A stretch of DNA of 64,000 bases from positions 62,001 to 126,000 of the forward strand of contig CAZKBM010000001.1 of assembly GCA_964550985.1 (NCBI GenBank), written 5' to 3'. This stretch comes from JAAYCI01 sp964550985 (GTDB lineage Bacteria > Bacillota > Clostridia > Oscillospirales > Ruminococcaceae). Numbering within the stretch: position 1 is the stretch's first letter; every line of letters begins with the position of its first letter. Under the pieces are notes generated by a model that searched no databases, was not told where the DNA came from, and worked only from the letters and a program-made list of their open reading frames with translations. This document shows positions 1 through 8,718 of this stretch, piece by piece. Both the position numbers and the translations under genes were made by a program.

Positions 1-34
1 GCTTGTGGCCGACGGCGGTTTTACCGAGCAGTGA
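1..34 (+). CDS. 3' end of a probable SDR-family oxidoreductase (partial)
   Basis: Frame 2 reads LVADGGFTEQ and then TGA at 32-34. A (V/A)DGG(F/Y) motif a few residues before the stop is the usual C-terminus of short-chain dehydrogenases/reductases, so this is probably the tail of such a gene. Only ten codons are visible, so nothing can be said about substrate. It runs in the same direction as the dehydrogenase that follows, but a promoter lies between them. Confidence 0.4.
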   Translation, partial: LVADGGFTEQ

Positions 35-81
35 CGCGCGCGGGCGTGGCCGAATGGCAAAAGCCATTTGCGGCGCACGCA

Positions 82-110
82 TGTACAACCCGCGGCAAAG
101 AGTGTATAAT
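82..110 (+). promoter_or_regulatory. Predicted sigma-A type promoter for the dehydrogenase/racemase/regulator unit
   Basis: TGTACA at 82-87, a 17-base spacer, and a perfect TATAAT at 105-110 lie 26 bases before the ATG at 136. The -35 is imperfect. It is the only clear promoter before the first complete gene. Confidence 0.55.
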
Positions 111-135
111 ACCATTTAAGAAACAGGAGCCACGC

Positions 136-1101
136 ATGAAAATTTATATGCCTGCACCGTTTCCCCAGCCACTGATGGAAAATTGGCCCCAGGGCTACCG
201 GCTGGATGTGGACAAAAGCGGCCAAAATCCATCGAAAGAACAAATGAAAGAGCACCTTGCTGACGCCGATGCAGTGGTGCTGAACCTGGACGACGTGTTT
301 GACCGTGAACTGATAGACGCCGCGCCGAAGCTTCGGGTGATTAGCCTGTTTGCGGGCAGCACGTATAATATTGATGCAGTATACGCCCAAAGCCGCAACA
401 TTGCCCTGTGCACCGTGCAGGGGGAAATTTATGAGAATACGGCCGACCTTACCCTAGCGCTGCTGTTGGCCGTGGCCAGGCGCATCCCCGAGGCGGATGC
501 CCATGTGCGGCAGGGGCATTACACGCAGTGGAACGCGGGCCTATTGTTGGGCAGCGATATCTACGGCAAAACCCTGGGCATTTTGGGCCTTGGAACCATT
601 GGTGCCGCAGTGGCCCGCAGGGCTAAAGGCTTTGGCATGCAGGTTTTTTACACGGCGGCCCACGGGCCAAAACCGGCGCTGGAAAGCGAGCTGGGTTGCC
701 GCTACCTGCCGCTGGAAGAACTGGTGCAAAGGGCCGATTTTCTTTCGCTGCACTGCAAGCTGGATGAAACCACCCACCACCTGATGGATGAAAAACGCCT
801 TTTTTCCATGAAAAAGGGCGCCTACCTCATCAACACCGGGCGGGGGGCCCTGGTGGATGAGACCGCCCTGGCCCTGGCTTTGCAGCAGGGGCATTTGGGT
901 GGCGCGGCGCTGGATGTGTTTGAGTTCGAGCCCTGCGTAACCGAGGAACTGAAAACCCTTCCCAATACCGTGCTCAGCCCCCATCTTGGGGCCTCTACCA
1001 AAGATAACCGCCTGCCTATGGCAGAAATACTAAAAACGGCCACTCTGCAGGCATTGGAGGGGCCCGCCTCTCCCCCTGCGGCAGGGCACAAAGCCCAGTA
1101 G
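136..1101 (+). CDS. D-2-hydroxyacid dehydrogenase (SerA/GhrA-like, NAD-binding)
   Basis: The 321-residue protein is a D-isomer-specific 2-hydroxyacid dehydrogenase, expected to interconvert a 2-keto acid and its D-2-hydroxy acid with NAD(P)H in the cytoplasm. The Rossmann signature GLGTIG is at 151-156 in the nucleotide-binding domain. The catalytic triad is present: Arg236 in NTGRG, Glu265 in VFEFEP, and His283 in SPHLG. The frame is open from position 31, but ATG 136 is preferred because a CAGGAG ribosome site lies just upstream and the family N-terminus starts there. There is no ACT domain, so it is not full-length SerA. The substrate is unknown. A racemase-like gene follows 17 bases later. 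Confidence 0.88.
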   Translation: MKIYMPAPFPQPLMENWPQGYRLDVDKSGQNPSKEQMKEHLADADAVVLNLDDVFDRELIDAAPKLRVISLFAGSTYNIDAVYAQSRNIALCTVQGEIYENTADLTLALLLAVARRIPEADAHVRQGHYTQWNAGLLLGSDIYGKTLGILGLGTIGAAVARRAKGFGMQVFYTAAHGPKPALESELGCRYLPLEELVQRADFLSLHCKLDETTHHLMDEKRLFSMKKGAYLINTGRGALVDETALALALQQGHLGGAALDVFEFEPCVTEELKTLPNTVLSPHLGASTKDNRLPMAEILKTATLQALEGPASPPAAGHKAQ

Positions 1102-1118
1102 GGAAAGGAGAGGGTAAG

Positions 1119-1781
1119 ATGCAAAAATCGATTGCCATTGTGCAAACCAGCGCCGTTTCCTCGGCGGAACTGGCGGCGCTGTGCGCCGAACTGATGCCGG
1201 ATATTCAGGTGCAGCAGATTATTGATGATAGCCTGATACGCGAGGTGAACGCAAACGGCGGGCCCACAAGCGGGGTGCGCCGCAGGTTATATGGCTACTA
1301 TCAGGCGGCTCAGTCTCTTGGGGTGTGCGCCATCCTCAACCAGTGTTCCAGCGTGGGCGAGGTAGCCGATGCGATAGCGCCGTTCATCGATGTGCCCATT
1401 GTGAAGGTGGATGAGGCCATGGCCCGCAAGGCCGTGGAACTGGGGCCCAAAATTGGGGTAGTGGCAACGGTGGAAACCACCTGTGGGCCCAGCGTGCGGC
1501 TGATAGAAGCCATGGCAAAAAAGGCCGGACGTGAAATTGCCATCGATTTGCACCTGGTGGAAGGCGCCATGATGGAGCTGATACAGAACAAAAATGTGGA
1601 AAAACACAATGCCATGGTGTTGCAGGATATTGAAAAGGCCGCCGCGCAAAATGATGTGGTTGTGCTGGCGCAGGGCAGCATGACGGTGCTGTTGCCGCTG
1701 CTGGGGCATATCAAAACCCCGGTACTTACAAGCCCCCGTTTGGGCGTGGAATATTTGAAGAGTGTTGTGGATAATGGATAG
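1119..1781 (+). CDS. Aspartate/glutamate/hydantoin racemase superfamily protein
   Basis: This 220-residue protein has the two-half alpha/beta fold of the Asp/Glu racemase superfamily. The first-half catalytic cysteine is visible as Cys76 in LNQCSS. The second-half position, usually cysteine in two-base racemases, reads VVLAQGS with Gln185. Single-cysteine members of the superfamily can act as isomerases or decarboxylases rather than racemases, so racemase activity should not be assumed. It has a good AAAGGAGAGG ribosome site and lies 17 bases after the dehydrogenase gene, so the two are almost certainly co-transcribed and probably share a pathway. Confidence 0.8.
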   Translation: MQKSIAIVQTSAVSSAELAALCAELMPDIQVQQIIDDSLIREVNANGGPTSGVRRRLYGYYQAAQSLGVCAILNQCSSVGEVADAIAPFIDVPIVKVDEAMARKAVELGPKIGVVATVETTCGPSVRLIEAMAKKAGREIAIDLHLVEGAMMELIQNKNVEKHNAMVLQDIEKAAAQNDVVVLAQGSMTVLLPLLGHIKTPVLTSPRLGVEYLKSVVDNG

Positions 1782-1822
1782 GCACACAAACGCAATTTTG
1801 ATGACTTTGGGAGAGTAAACCG

Positions 1823-2596
1823 ATGAAAAGCAAATACCCTAGCAACCCACTGGAATACCTGAAGGAGACGCCGTCGGGCAACTTGGCCGACCAGTTGGTG
1901 GCAAAAATCCGCTATCTCATTGTGTCTGGCGATATTGAGCCGGGGTTTGCCTTTCCGAACGAGAATGACTTTTGCTCGTTTTTAAACGTGGGCCGCGGCA
2001 CCCTGCGCGAGGCCTACAAGGTGCTGGCCGACCAGGGCTTTATCTCGCGCACAAAGCGCGGCACCACGGTGAACGAGTGGAATACCATTGCCGAAAAACT
2101 GCCCTTTAGCGTGGCGCTGGAGCTCTCAGAATCCAAGGACCTACTGGAGGTACGCTCGATGGTGGAGGTACAGATTGCTGAACTTGCGGCGCTGCGGCGC
2201 ACCCAGAGCAACCTGGATAAAATGGCCGAAGCACTGGAGAAAATGGAAAAAAACGGGAACGACCCCAAAAAACTATCCTATTACGATACGGTGTTCCACC
2301 TGGAATTGGCCCATGCCTCCCAAAATCAACTGCTGGATAATATGATGCACAACATCATGGGCTCTTACACCTCCAGCTTTTTCAAACTGTTTGATGAATA
2401 CGGCGAACTTCGCAACCACGCCATTGGCTTTCACAAGCGCATTTTTGAGGCGGTGGCCACCCAGGATGCGAAGGTGGCCAAACGTGTGATGAAGGAACAT
2501 ATAAACGATGTGCTGCAATATAGCCAGCCAGTTAGCACCGTCCAAGAGCGCCTGGCCCACGCTATGGGGCAGGCAGCGCCCAGCATTTTTGCCTGA
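1823..2596 (+). CDS. GntR-family transcriptional regulator, FadR/FCD subfamily
   Basis: The 257-residue protein has an N-terminal winged helix at about residues 20-85 (recognition region VGRGTLREAYKVLADQGFI) followed by an all-helical FCD ligand-binding domain to about residue 235. FCD regulators usually bind small organic acids, sometimes through a metal site. Position inside a dehydrogenase/racemase/transaldolase-like group suggests it controls this unit in response to its substrate or an intermediate. It is transcribed with its neighbours, 41 bases after the racemase-like gene. The operator cannot be pinned down from sequence alone. Confidence 0.88.
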   Translation: MKSKYPSNPLEYLKETPSGNLADQLVAKIRYLIVSGDIEPGFAFPNENDFCSFLNVGRGTLREAYKVLADQGFISRTKRGTTVNEWNTIAEKLPFSVALELSESKDLLEVRSMVEVQIAELAALRRTQSNLDKMAEALEKMEKNGNDPKKLSYYDTVFHLELAHASQNQLLDNMMHNIMGSYTSSFFKLFDEYGELRNHAIGFHKRIFEAVATQDAKVAKRVMKEHINDVLQYSQPVSTVQERLAHAMGQAAPSIFA

Positions 2597-2658
2597 GAAA
2601 CTGTAATAGGGAAATAAAAAAGTAACTCAATTGTGCGCTTTGTTTGGGGCCTTTGCCC

Positions 2659-2714
2659 TGGGCCTGCTTTTTTGTACCCATTATTTTGCTTTACAGCAAA
2701 TGAACAAACTGCAA
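2659..2714 (+). repeat. Dispersed intergenic repeat, copy A (core inverted)
   Basis: The left part (GGCCTGCTTTTTT through TTTACAG) matches copies B, C and D on the same strand. The terminal core GCAAATGAACAAA is the reverse complement of TTTGTTCATTTGC found in B and D. The core is bracketed by ACAG/CTG(T), which would allow it to read in either orientation. It lies in the gap between the FadR-type regulator and the transaldolase-like gene. Confidence 0.6.
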
Positions 2715-2753
2715 TAAGCCATCTGCAAACCTCCATGGAAAGGACGTAGAAAG

Positions 2754-3803
2754 ATGAAAAACGACTATTTTAAGCGCGTACAAGCCCAAACCCCCACCCG
2801 CTACTGGATCAACAACCCAAGCCGCAAGCAGGCCGACATGGCCTTGGTATGCGGCGCGGTGGGCTGTACCTTAAACCCCAGCTATACCTCCAAAATGCTG
2901 GCCGACCCCATTGAGGGGCCATACGTCCTTTCCCGCATTGAGGCGCTTATAAAAACCGAAAAAGACGACACCACCGTGGCCGAAAAACTGCAAACCGAAT
3001 TGGTGTGCGGCATAGCGGAAAAGTTTCTTCCCATTTATAAGCAAAGCGGCGCGCAGCAGGGCTTCGTCAGCATCCAGGGCGACCCCTTCAACGAGACGGC
3101 CGAACATATCATTGCCTATGGGCGGCACAATGCGGCCCAGCTGCCCAACATCACCCCCAAAATTCCCGTGGTGCCCGAGGGGCTAAAGGCCATTGAGGTG
3201 CTCTTGGCCGAAGGGGTTTCCATCAACTCCACAGAAATTTTTGCCATGCACCAGTACCTGGACGTGGCCGAAGTATACAAAAAGGCCACGCAGGGCCTTG
3301 GCAAAAAGCCCACATTGTTCTATTCGCACATCGCGGGTATTTTTGATGAGTATTTGCAGGGCTATGTAAAAGAGAATGGCATCGATATCAGCGGGGACGT
3401 GCTTTGGCAGGCGGGCAGCGCTGTGGCCAAAAAGATGGAGGCCCTCCGTGTGCAGCGCGGCGACGCCTTGCGGATGATAAGTGGCGGGGCGCGCGGGCTG
3501 CACCATTTTACCGAGCTGGTGGGCGCGCCCGCCCAAATCACCATCAATTGGCTCGGCGCCTCGGATAAACTGCTGGAGCAAGACCCCGCCGTGGTACAGC
3601 GCTTTTGGCAGCCCACCCCCCTTAGCGTGCTGGATGAACTGTGCGAAAAGCTGCCCCCCTTCCGTAAGGCGTTTGAATTAAACGGCCTTGCGCCCGAAGA
3701 GTATGAGGAGTACGGCCCGGTGCAGCTTTTTTTAAACTCCTTCACCGGGGGCTGGCAAACCGTGCTGGATGCCATTGCAAAATGCCGGGCGGGGGGCTGC
3801 TAA
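2754..3803 (+). CDS. Transaldolase-family protein
   Basis: The 349-residue protein follows the transaldolase barrel pattern: an early TLNPSYTSK segment in the place of the usual TTNPS, then PKIPVVPEGLKAIEVL, where Lys136 lies in the position of the Schiff-base lysine, then INSTEIFAMHQ in the place of the CNLTLIFS strand. It is diverged, so it may be an aldolase acting on a sugar acid or phosphate rather than classical transaldolase. It begins 157 bases after the regulator, with a repeat copy and an AAAGGA ribosome site between, and ends the unit before a strong terminator. Confidence 0.72.
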   Translation: MKNDYFKRVQAQTPTRYWINNPSRKQADMALVCGAVGCTLNPSYTSKMLADPIEGPYVLSRIEALIKTEKDDTTVAEKLQTELVCGIAEKFLPIYKQSGAQQGFVSIQGDPFNETAEHIIAYGRHNAAQLPNITPKIPVVPEGLKAIEVLLAEGVSINSTEIFAMHQYLDVAEVYKKATQGLGKKPTLFYSHIAGIFDEYLQGYVKENGIDISGDVLWQAGSAVAKKMEALRVQRGDALRMISGGARGLHHFTELVGAPAQITINWLGASDKLLEQDPAVVQRFWQPTPLSVLDELCEKLPPFRKAFELNGLAPEEYEEYGPVQLFLNSFTGGWQTVLDAIAKCRAGGC

Positions 3804-3901
3804 AAGGGGCCTGGTCATCTGCCAGCAGGGGAAAAAATACAGGGCAAAGCTGCGGGTGTGTGTTTAGAAAAAGGCAGAATAAGCAGACATTCCTAAAATC
3901 T

Positions 3902-3932
3902 AAAAAGCGGTGCTTGCATAGCACCGCTTTTT
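3902..3932 (+). terminator. Rho-independent terminator
   Basis: A perfect 12-bp stem (AAAAAGCGGTGC pairing with GCACCGCTTTTT) closes a 7-base loop, and the right arm ends in a T-run. Because the left arm starts with A5 it could work in both directions. It closes the unit ending at 3803. Confidence 0.88.
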
Positions 3933-4064
3933 ATGCATTCATTTTGCCAGCGAGGTGGCCCTGAGGATGTAGGAAGGGGCATAGCATGGCGACAGGGGTA
4001 TTGCAATTAATTATGAAATGGCGTAAAATATAATAACATTATGCCACATTGAGAGGAAGCTTTG

Positions 4065-5021
4065 ATGAGAGAGATTGCCCCGGCCATTACGGTTATTATG
4101 CTTACCTATAACCGAGAAAAATGGGTAGCCAGAGCCATAGAATCGGTGCTAGGGCAAAGTTTTGAGGATTTTCAGTATATCATTGTGGATAATGGCTCGG
4201 CCGATGCAAGCGGCCAAATTGCCGATGCCTATGCCAAAAAGGATGGCCGTATCCAGGTGATTCACACCCCTAAGTTAAATATTGGCCAGGGGCGGCAAAC
4301 GGGGCTGGATGCCACAAAAAGTGACTTTGTGTTATTTATTGATGATGACGATAGCTGCGAAGCCGATATGCTGGAGTTTTTGCATGGCATACTGAAAGAA
4401 AATGATGCGGATATTGCTGTTTGCGGTATGACAAAAATGGTAGACGGTGAGGCCCAACCAGCCGATATTGACACTGCGGTAAGGGTGATGAGCCCCGAAG
4501 AAGCCGTGACAGAATTGCTACGCCGGAAATTATATAATAACGCGCTTATTGGGAAACTCTACCGCAAAAACTTATTTGATGGCTGCCGCTTTTCGCCCAG
4601 TTGCCGTTTTGACGATATCTCTATGTCCTACCGGCTGTATGCAAAAGCCAGGTGCACGGTGTACTGTGGTTTGTCCAAATACACCGTGTGTCGGCACGAG
4701 AGCAACCACTCTATTTTTACCACAAACAGCACACTGTGGACGGGTGAAAAGCTGGATGAATATTTGGAAGCGTTTCGCGAGCGTACCCTTTTTATTGCGA
4801 AGGAATTGCCGGCGGCAGGTGAGTATGCTTTGTACAGTGAGTGGTCTTATATGATATCAATGTGTGATAAAATTACCACGCACAGGCTGGCGGGCTGTGA
4901 GGCCCAATTGGCCCATATTCAAAAGGAACTTACCCTGAACGCGGAGAAATTTATGGCAAGCCCCTATATTCAGCAGTTTGAGAGGGAATGGATGCAAAAA
5001 TATATTATACAAAAGGGTTAA
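4065..5021 (+). CDS. Glycosyltransferase family 2 (GT-A fold)
   Basis: The 318-residue protein has the GT2 start VTVIMLTYNR-like segment (ITVIMLTYNREKW, 8-20), VDNGSADAS (41-49) and the metal/nucleotide-sugar motif IDDDDS (92-97). It should transfer a sugar from a nucleotide donor in the cytoplasm during surface-glycan assembly; donor and acceptor are unknown. ATG 4065 is chosen over a TTG three bases earlier because GAGGAAG lies about 6 bases upstream. A TATAAT at 4029-4034 may be its -10 box, though no good -35 is seen. It opens the AT-rich cassette that runs to 11487, where codon use differs clearly from the GC-rich flanks. Confidence 0.88.
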   Translation: MREIAPAITVIMLTYNREKWVARAIESVLGQSFEDFQYIIVDNGSADASGQIADAYAKKDGRIQVIHTPKLNIGQGRQTGLDATKSDFVLFIDDDDSCEADMLEFLHGILKENDADIAVCGMTKMVDGEAQPADIDTAVRVMSPEEAVTELLRRKLYNNALIGKLYRKNLFDGCRFSPSCRFDDISMSYRLYAKARCTVYCGLSKYTVCRHESNHSIFTTNSTLWTGEKLDEYLEAFRERTLFIAKELPAAGEYALYSEWSYMISMCDKITTHRLAGCEAQLAHIQKELTLNAEKFMASPYIQQFEREWMQKYIIQKG

Positions 5022-5080
5022 GCTGTGTTTTAAAGATGTATGGGACTATAATTTACTGTGGAAATGGATGGCAATAATCG

Positions 5081-6178
5081 ATGAATGCAGTAGAGATATC
5101 ATTTATAAAGAACTTATTTGAGATGCAAAATGATGTGGCGGAAGATAGTATAAAAGCCCTACAAAAACAGAATAAGCACCTGTATATTTTTGGCGCGGGG
5201 GTTGCGGGCAAACTGATAAAGCAAACCCTGGAACGTAACAATATTACTGTTTTTGGCTTTGTGGATAATGCGGCTGTAAGGGTGGGAACCACGCTGGAAG
5301 GTGTGCCGGTAGTTCCTTTTTCTACTATGGCAGATGATAAAAATAAAACGGTGGTGATAGGCTCGGTAGCGTACCACCACGAAATGATAGACCAGTGCCT
5401 CAGTGGTGGGGTTTTAGAAGAGGATATTTGTTTTGCGGATTTTTTGCACTATGAGGGCAGAACCGAAGTTTTAGACTATTTCAAAGCGAATATTGACGCA
5501 ATCGTCCAAATTTACCAGCACTGTGCAGATCAAGACTCGCGGGAACTTTTTATGGCCAATTTGCTCTACCAACTAAACCGAGACCGGCGGCACTATCACG
5601 GCAAACTCTCCCCCCTCTCTCGGCAATATTTCGAAGCAGATATCCTGCCAGCCCTTGACGAGGAAGTGTATTTTGACTGCGGAGCAAAGGATGGTGACAC
5701 CGTTCTGGCCTTCCATGCGCAGCGGCAGGGGAAATATAAAAAAGTGCTTGCATTTGAGCCTGACGGCGCCAATTTTGAGGTTTTGCAAAGAAACACAAAT
5801 ATGCTAAGGCAGGTTGTTAACGTAAATAAAGGCGTTGGGGAAAGCGCGCAAACCCTGTCATTCAAGGGGAATATCGGAGGACATTCCGCCTTTGCGCCTG
5901 AGGGCGATTTGAAGGCGGAAATTGTACCCCTGGACCAGTTTGCAGAGGAAAAGCCCACCCTGATAAAGATGGATATTGAAGGGTTTGAACTGAGTGCACT
6001 AAAGGGCGCCGGCCATTGTATCAAAAACTTTAAGCCCAGGATGGCAATTTGCCTCTACCATAAACCCAAAGATATTGTGGAACTGCCCAAGTATGTATTG
6101 TCTCAGCGGGAGGACTACACCCTACACCTGCGCCTTTACCGAGATTTTGGGCACGACTTGGTTTGCTATTTTGTTTAG
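5081..6178 (+). CDS. FkbM-family methyltransferase with N-terminal Rossmann-like domain
   Basis: Residues 30-110 form a nucleotide-binding-like domain (IFGAGVAGK, 36-44, followed by a VFGFVDN strand end), a module common in sugar-modifying proteins. Residues 190-365 are an FkbM methyltransferase, with DCGAKDGD at 199-206, AFEPD at 224-228 and the KMDIEGFE motif at 296-303. Enzymes of this type usually O-methylate a sugar or other hydroxyl group using S-adenosylmethionine. Between a GT2 and three radical SAM genes, it most likely decorates the same glycan. Confidence 0.82.
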   Translation: MNAVEISFIKNLFEMQNDVAEDSIKALQKQNKHLYIFGAGVAGKLIKQTLERNNITVFGFVDNAAVRVGTTLEGVPVVPFSTMADDKNKTVVIGSVAYHHEMIDQCLSGGVLEEDICFADFLHYEGRTEVLDYFKANIDAIVQIYQHCADQDSRELFMANLLYQLNRDRRHYHGKLSPLSRQYFEADILPALDEEVYFDCGAKDGDTVLAFHAQRQGKYKKVLAFEPDGANFEVLQRNTNMLRQVVNVNKGVGESAQTLSFKGNIGGHSAFAPEGDLKAEIVPLDQFAEEKPTLIKMDIEGFELSALKGAGHCIKNFKPRMAICLYHKPKDIVELPKYVLSQREDYTLHLRLYRDFGHDLVCYFV

Positions 6179-6209
6179 TATGTGAAAAATTGCCTTGCCG
6201 GGAGGAAAA

Positions 6210-7022
6210 ATGAAGCAGCTGCAAATGCCAAAAATTGCATTTTATGTAACCTTAAAATGCAATTTAAAATGTAAACTCTGTGCTGTGTATGCCCCTTACT
6301 ATGAGAAACCCTTTCACCCTACAGCAGAGTATTTGATGAACTGTGTTGACCGCTACTTTGAAATTGTAGACCATGTACGGTTATTTTCTGTAAGCGGCGG
6401 CGAGCCGTTGCTGCATAAAGATTTAGGGGCGATTGTACAGTATGTTAGCCGGTATCAAGACAGAATGGATAGATTTGAAATCATTACCAACGGAAGTATA
6501 CTGCCCACCGAGGATGTGCTAAAAAGCCTATTGCCGTTTGGCAAAAAGCTCAACCTGCTGGTAGACGATTACGGAAAAGATAAATCCATACATGCGGCAG
6601 AAGTTGCGCAGGCCTTCAAAACTATTCCTGGGGCGAATGTGATATTGCGTGATTATCACTCAGATTCTATGCACTGTGGTGGCTGGGTGGATTATGGCAT
6701 CTCTCATAAGAGTGTGCGTAAAAGTGATGAGGATGCAAAAAAGCTGTTTGCAAAATGCTCTTACCCCCAAAAGCTTGATTTTTGCACCTCAATGGTGAAC
6801 GGAAAGTTATTCTCCTGCACACAGCTACGCAGGCTTATTGATCTTGGGGTGTTGGAGGCAGACCCTGGGGAAGTGTTTGATCTATTTGATGAAAACCTGT
6901 CTAGCGAGGAGATTCGGAACAAAATACAGGCTCTATATAAGGTGGATTACCTTTCGGCTTGTGCCTACTGCAATGGAATTTGTGACGATAGTGTGCGGTA
7001 TAAAGCGGCCGAACAACTGTGA
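6210..7022 (+). CDS. Radical SAM protein, first of three tandem paralogues
   Basis: The 270-residue protein has the iron-sulfur motif CNLKCKLC (C17, C21, C24; CxxxCxxC) and the S-adenosylmethionine motif GGEP (63-66). Its C-terminal half is cysteine-rich (CSYPQKLDFC, FSC, CAYCNGIC), suggesting an auxiliary SPASM/twitch-like cluster. A motif shared by the three paralogues, DYHxxxMHxxGWxD, lies near residues 148-161. ATG 6210 is chosen because GGAGG sits 5 bases upstream. The reaction is unknown. Association with glycosyltransferases suggests a radical modification of a sugar or lipid-linked intermediate, but peptide modification is not excluded. Confidence 0.85.
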   Translation: MKQLQMPKIAFYVTLKCNLKCKLCAVYAPYYEKPFHPTAEYLMNCVDRYFEIVDHVRLFSVSGGEPLLHKDLGAIVQYVSRYQDRMDRFEIITNGSILPTEDVLKSLLPFGKKLNLLVDDYGKDKSIHAAEVAQAFKTIPGANVILRDYHSDSMHCGGWVDYGISHKSVRKSDEDAKKLFAKCSYPQKLDFCTSMVNGKLFSCTQLRRLIDLGVLEADPGEVFDLFDENLSSEEIRNKIQALYKVDYLSACAYCNGICDDSVRYKAAEQL

Positions 7023-7053
7023 AAATGTACTTATCATAAGGGGATTTAGATTT

Positions 7054-7866
7054 ATGGAAGTAAAGATGCCACGCGGCGGCTTTTATGTTACAATGCGCTG
7101 CAATTTAAAATGTAAACTCTGTGCTGCACATGCGCCCTACTACACAAATCCGTGGCACCCCAGTATAGAAACGCTGTGTCAACAGGCGGATCGTTTTTTT
7201 GAAATTGTAAGATATATCGGCCATTTTTCACTGACCGGCGGTGAGCCTTTGTTGCGAAATGACCTTGGATTTTTGGTGCAAAGGCTATACAAATATGCAA
7301 ACCAAATAGGCACCTTGGAACTATTTACCAATGGCACTATTATTCCATCGGCTGATGTAATGGACGCTTTTAAGATTTACCCCGGCAGGGTGAAGTTTGT
7401 GATTGATAATTATGGCCCCCAGTTATCGCGCAATGCAAAGGCCTTGGCGCAGCAGGCCAAAGAGGTCCTACCCAAAGCACAAATAGAACTGCGGGATTAC
7501 CATACCGAAGACATGCACTGCAATGGATGGGTTGACTGGGGGGTAGGAATAAAAGAGGGGCGAAGCGACGAGGACGCGCAAAAGGTTTTTAACAGATGCT
7601 CATTGCCCCAAAAACTGGAATTTGTCAGCTGTGTAAACGATGGGGTAATATATCCCTGCCCGCAAACACGCAGGTGTATTGAACTGGGCTATATCCCCTT
7701 GGACCCATGTGAAGCCGTGGATTTGTTTGATACAAGCTATACGGACGATGAGATACGAGCGCGGATCACGGAGCGTTACTCCTTAAAAGTGCTGCGCGCC
7801 TGCAAATTTTGTGATGGACAGTGTGATGACAGCGTTCGGTTTATGCCTGCGGAACAACTGCCTTAA
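7054..7866 (+). CDS. Radical SAM protein, second of three tandem paralogues
   Basis: This 270-residue protein is clearly homologous to the preceding gene. It has CNLKCKLC at 16-23, GGEP in the same place, the DYHTEDMHCNGWVDW motif, CSLPQKLEF, and CKFCDGQCDDS at the C-terminus. Both copies end with nearly the same segment (DDSVR followed by AAEQL or PAEQL). A long upstream extension is open in the same frame, but ATG 7054 has an AAGGGGA ribosome site about 10 bases upstream and aligns with the start of paralogue one. It is probably co-transcribed with both neighbours. Confidence 0.85.
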   Translation: MEVKMPRGGFYVTMRCNLKCKLCAAHAPYYTNPWHPSIETLCQQADRFFEIVRYIGHFSLTGGEPLLRNDLGFLVQRLYKYANQIGTLELFTNGTIIPSADVMDAFKIYPGRVKFVIDNYGPQLSRNAKALAQQAKEVLPKAQIELRDYHTEDMHCNGWVDWGVGIKEGRSDEDAQKVFNRCSLPQKLEFVSCVNDGVIYPCPQTRRCIELGYIPLDPCEAVDLFDTSYTDDEIRARITERYSLKVLRACKFCDGQCDDSVRFMPAEQLP

Positions 7867-7878
7867 GGAGTTTACGGT

Positions 7879-8718
7879 ATGATGGATAAAACCCTCTACG
7901 TTCACCAGTGCGCTTTGATTGTTTCACTGCGCTGCACATTAAGCTGTAAATTGTGCCTGGTATATGCACCCTATTACCAAAAGCCCCAGGATTATACGCT
8001 TGCCGAGGTAACAAAATCCGTCCATTCATTTTTTTCTTTGGTAGATTCTGTAGGAACCCTCAATATTCAGGGTGGCGAGCCATTGATGCACAAAGACTTG
8101 CCCGCCATTGTACAAGAGGTAGCAAGCTACAAAAACAGGATAGGAAAAATACTTTTAACCACCAATGGAACGCTTTTGCCTTCCGATAATTTGCTGGAAG
8201 TTTTAAAAAACCACCGTGAGAGCGTGCAGGTGAATATTAGCGACTATGGGCCCGCGCTATCTGCAAAAGTAGAGCAACTGGTAGAGATTTTGGCGGCCGA
8301 TGATATTGCCTACCGGGTTATTCCGTACCACGGGGAGGATATGCATTTTGGGGGTTGGCTGGATTTTACAGACCATACCTACAAACATCAAACGGAAGAT
8401 GATTTGATTGCGAATGCCAGAGAATGTGGCTACCGCAAGGACGGAAACCTTGCGATACGCCTAGGGGAACTTTACATGTGTTACCGCGTGGCACGGCGGG
8501 TTGAACTGGGCATTGTGAAAAAAAATGAACTTTCTTATGTCGATATGTACAGTGATAAAAGCATCATAGAAAAGCGGCAAAATATTCAAGATATTTTAAA
8601 CGCGCCCTATACGCCAGCTTGTGCGTATTGTGTGGGAAAAAGAAAAGAGGCAAAGCATTATCCGGCGGCCGCCCAGCTAACGCGGGAAGAATTAAAAAAC
8701 GGAGTGGAAAAGCTTTGA
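7879..8718 (+). CDS. Radical SAM protein, third and most diverged tandem paralogue
   Basis: The 279-residue protein keeps the cluster motif CTLSCKLC (C19, C23, C26), QGGEP, and the YHGEDMHFGGWLDF version of the shared motif. Its C-terminus keeps CAYC but loses the following GxCDDSVR segment, so one auxiliary cysteine seen in the other two copies is missing. It starts 12 bases after copy two and overlaps the start of the pyruvyl-transferase-like gene. The divergence suggests a distinct substrate or step rather than a dosage duplicate. Confidence 0.84.
   Translation: MMDKTLYVHQCALIVSLRCTLSCKLCLVYAPYYQKPQDYTLAEVTKSVHSFFSLVDSVGTLNIQGGEPLMHKDLPAIVQEVASYKNRIGKILLTTNGTLLPSDNLLEVLKNHRESVQVNISDYGPALSAKVEQLVEILAADDIAYRVIPYHGEDMHFGGWLDFTDHTYKHQTEDDLIANARECGYRKDGNLAIRLGELYMCYRVARRVELGIVKKNELSYVDMYSDKSIIEKRQNIQDILNAPYTPACAYCVGKRKEAKHYPAAAQLTREELKNGVEKL

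Noticed and set aside
4001..4034. Promoter for the first GT2 gene
   Set aside because: A perfect TATAAT exists at 4029-4034, but the best -35 candidates are 22 bases (TTGCAA) or 16 bases (TTAATT) away, so it is not listed as a feature.
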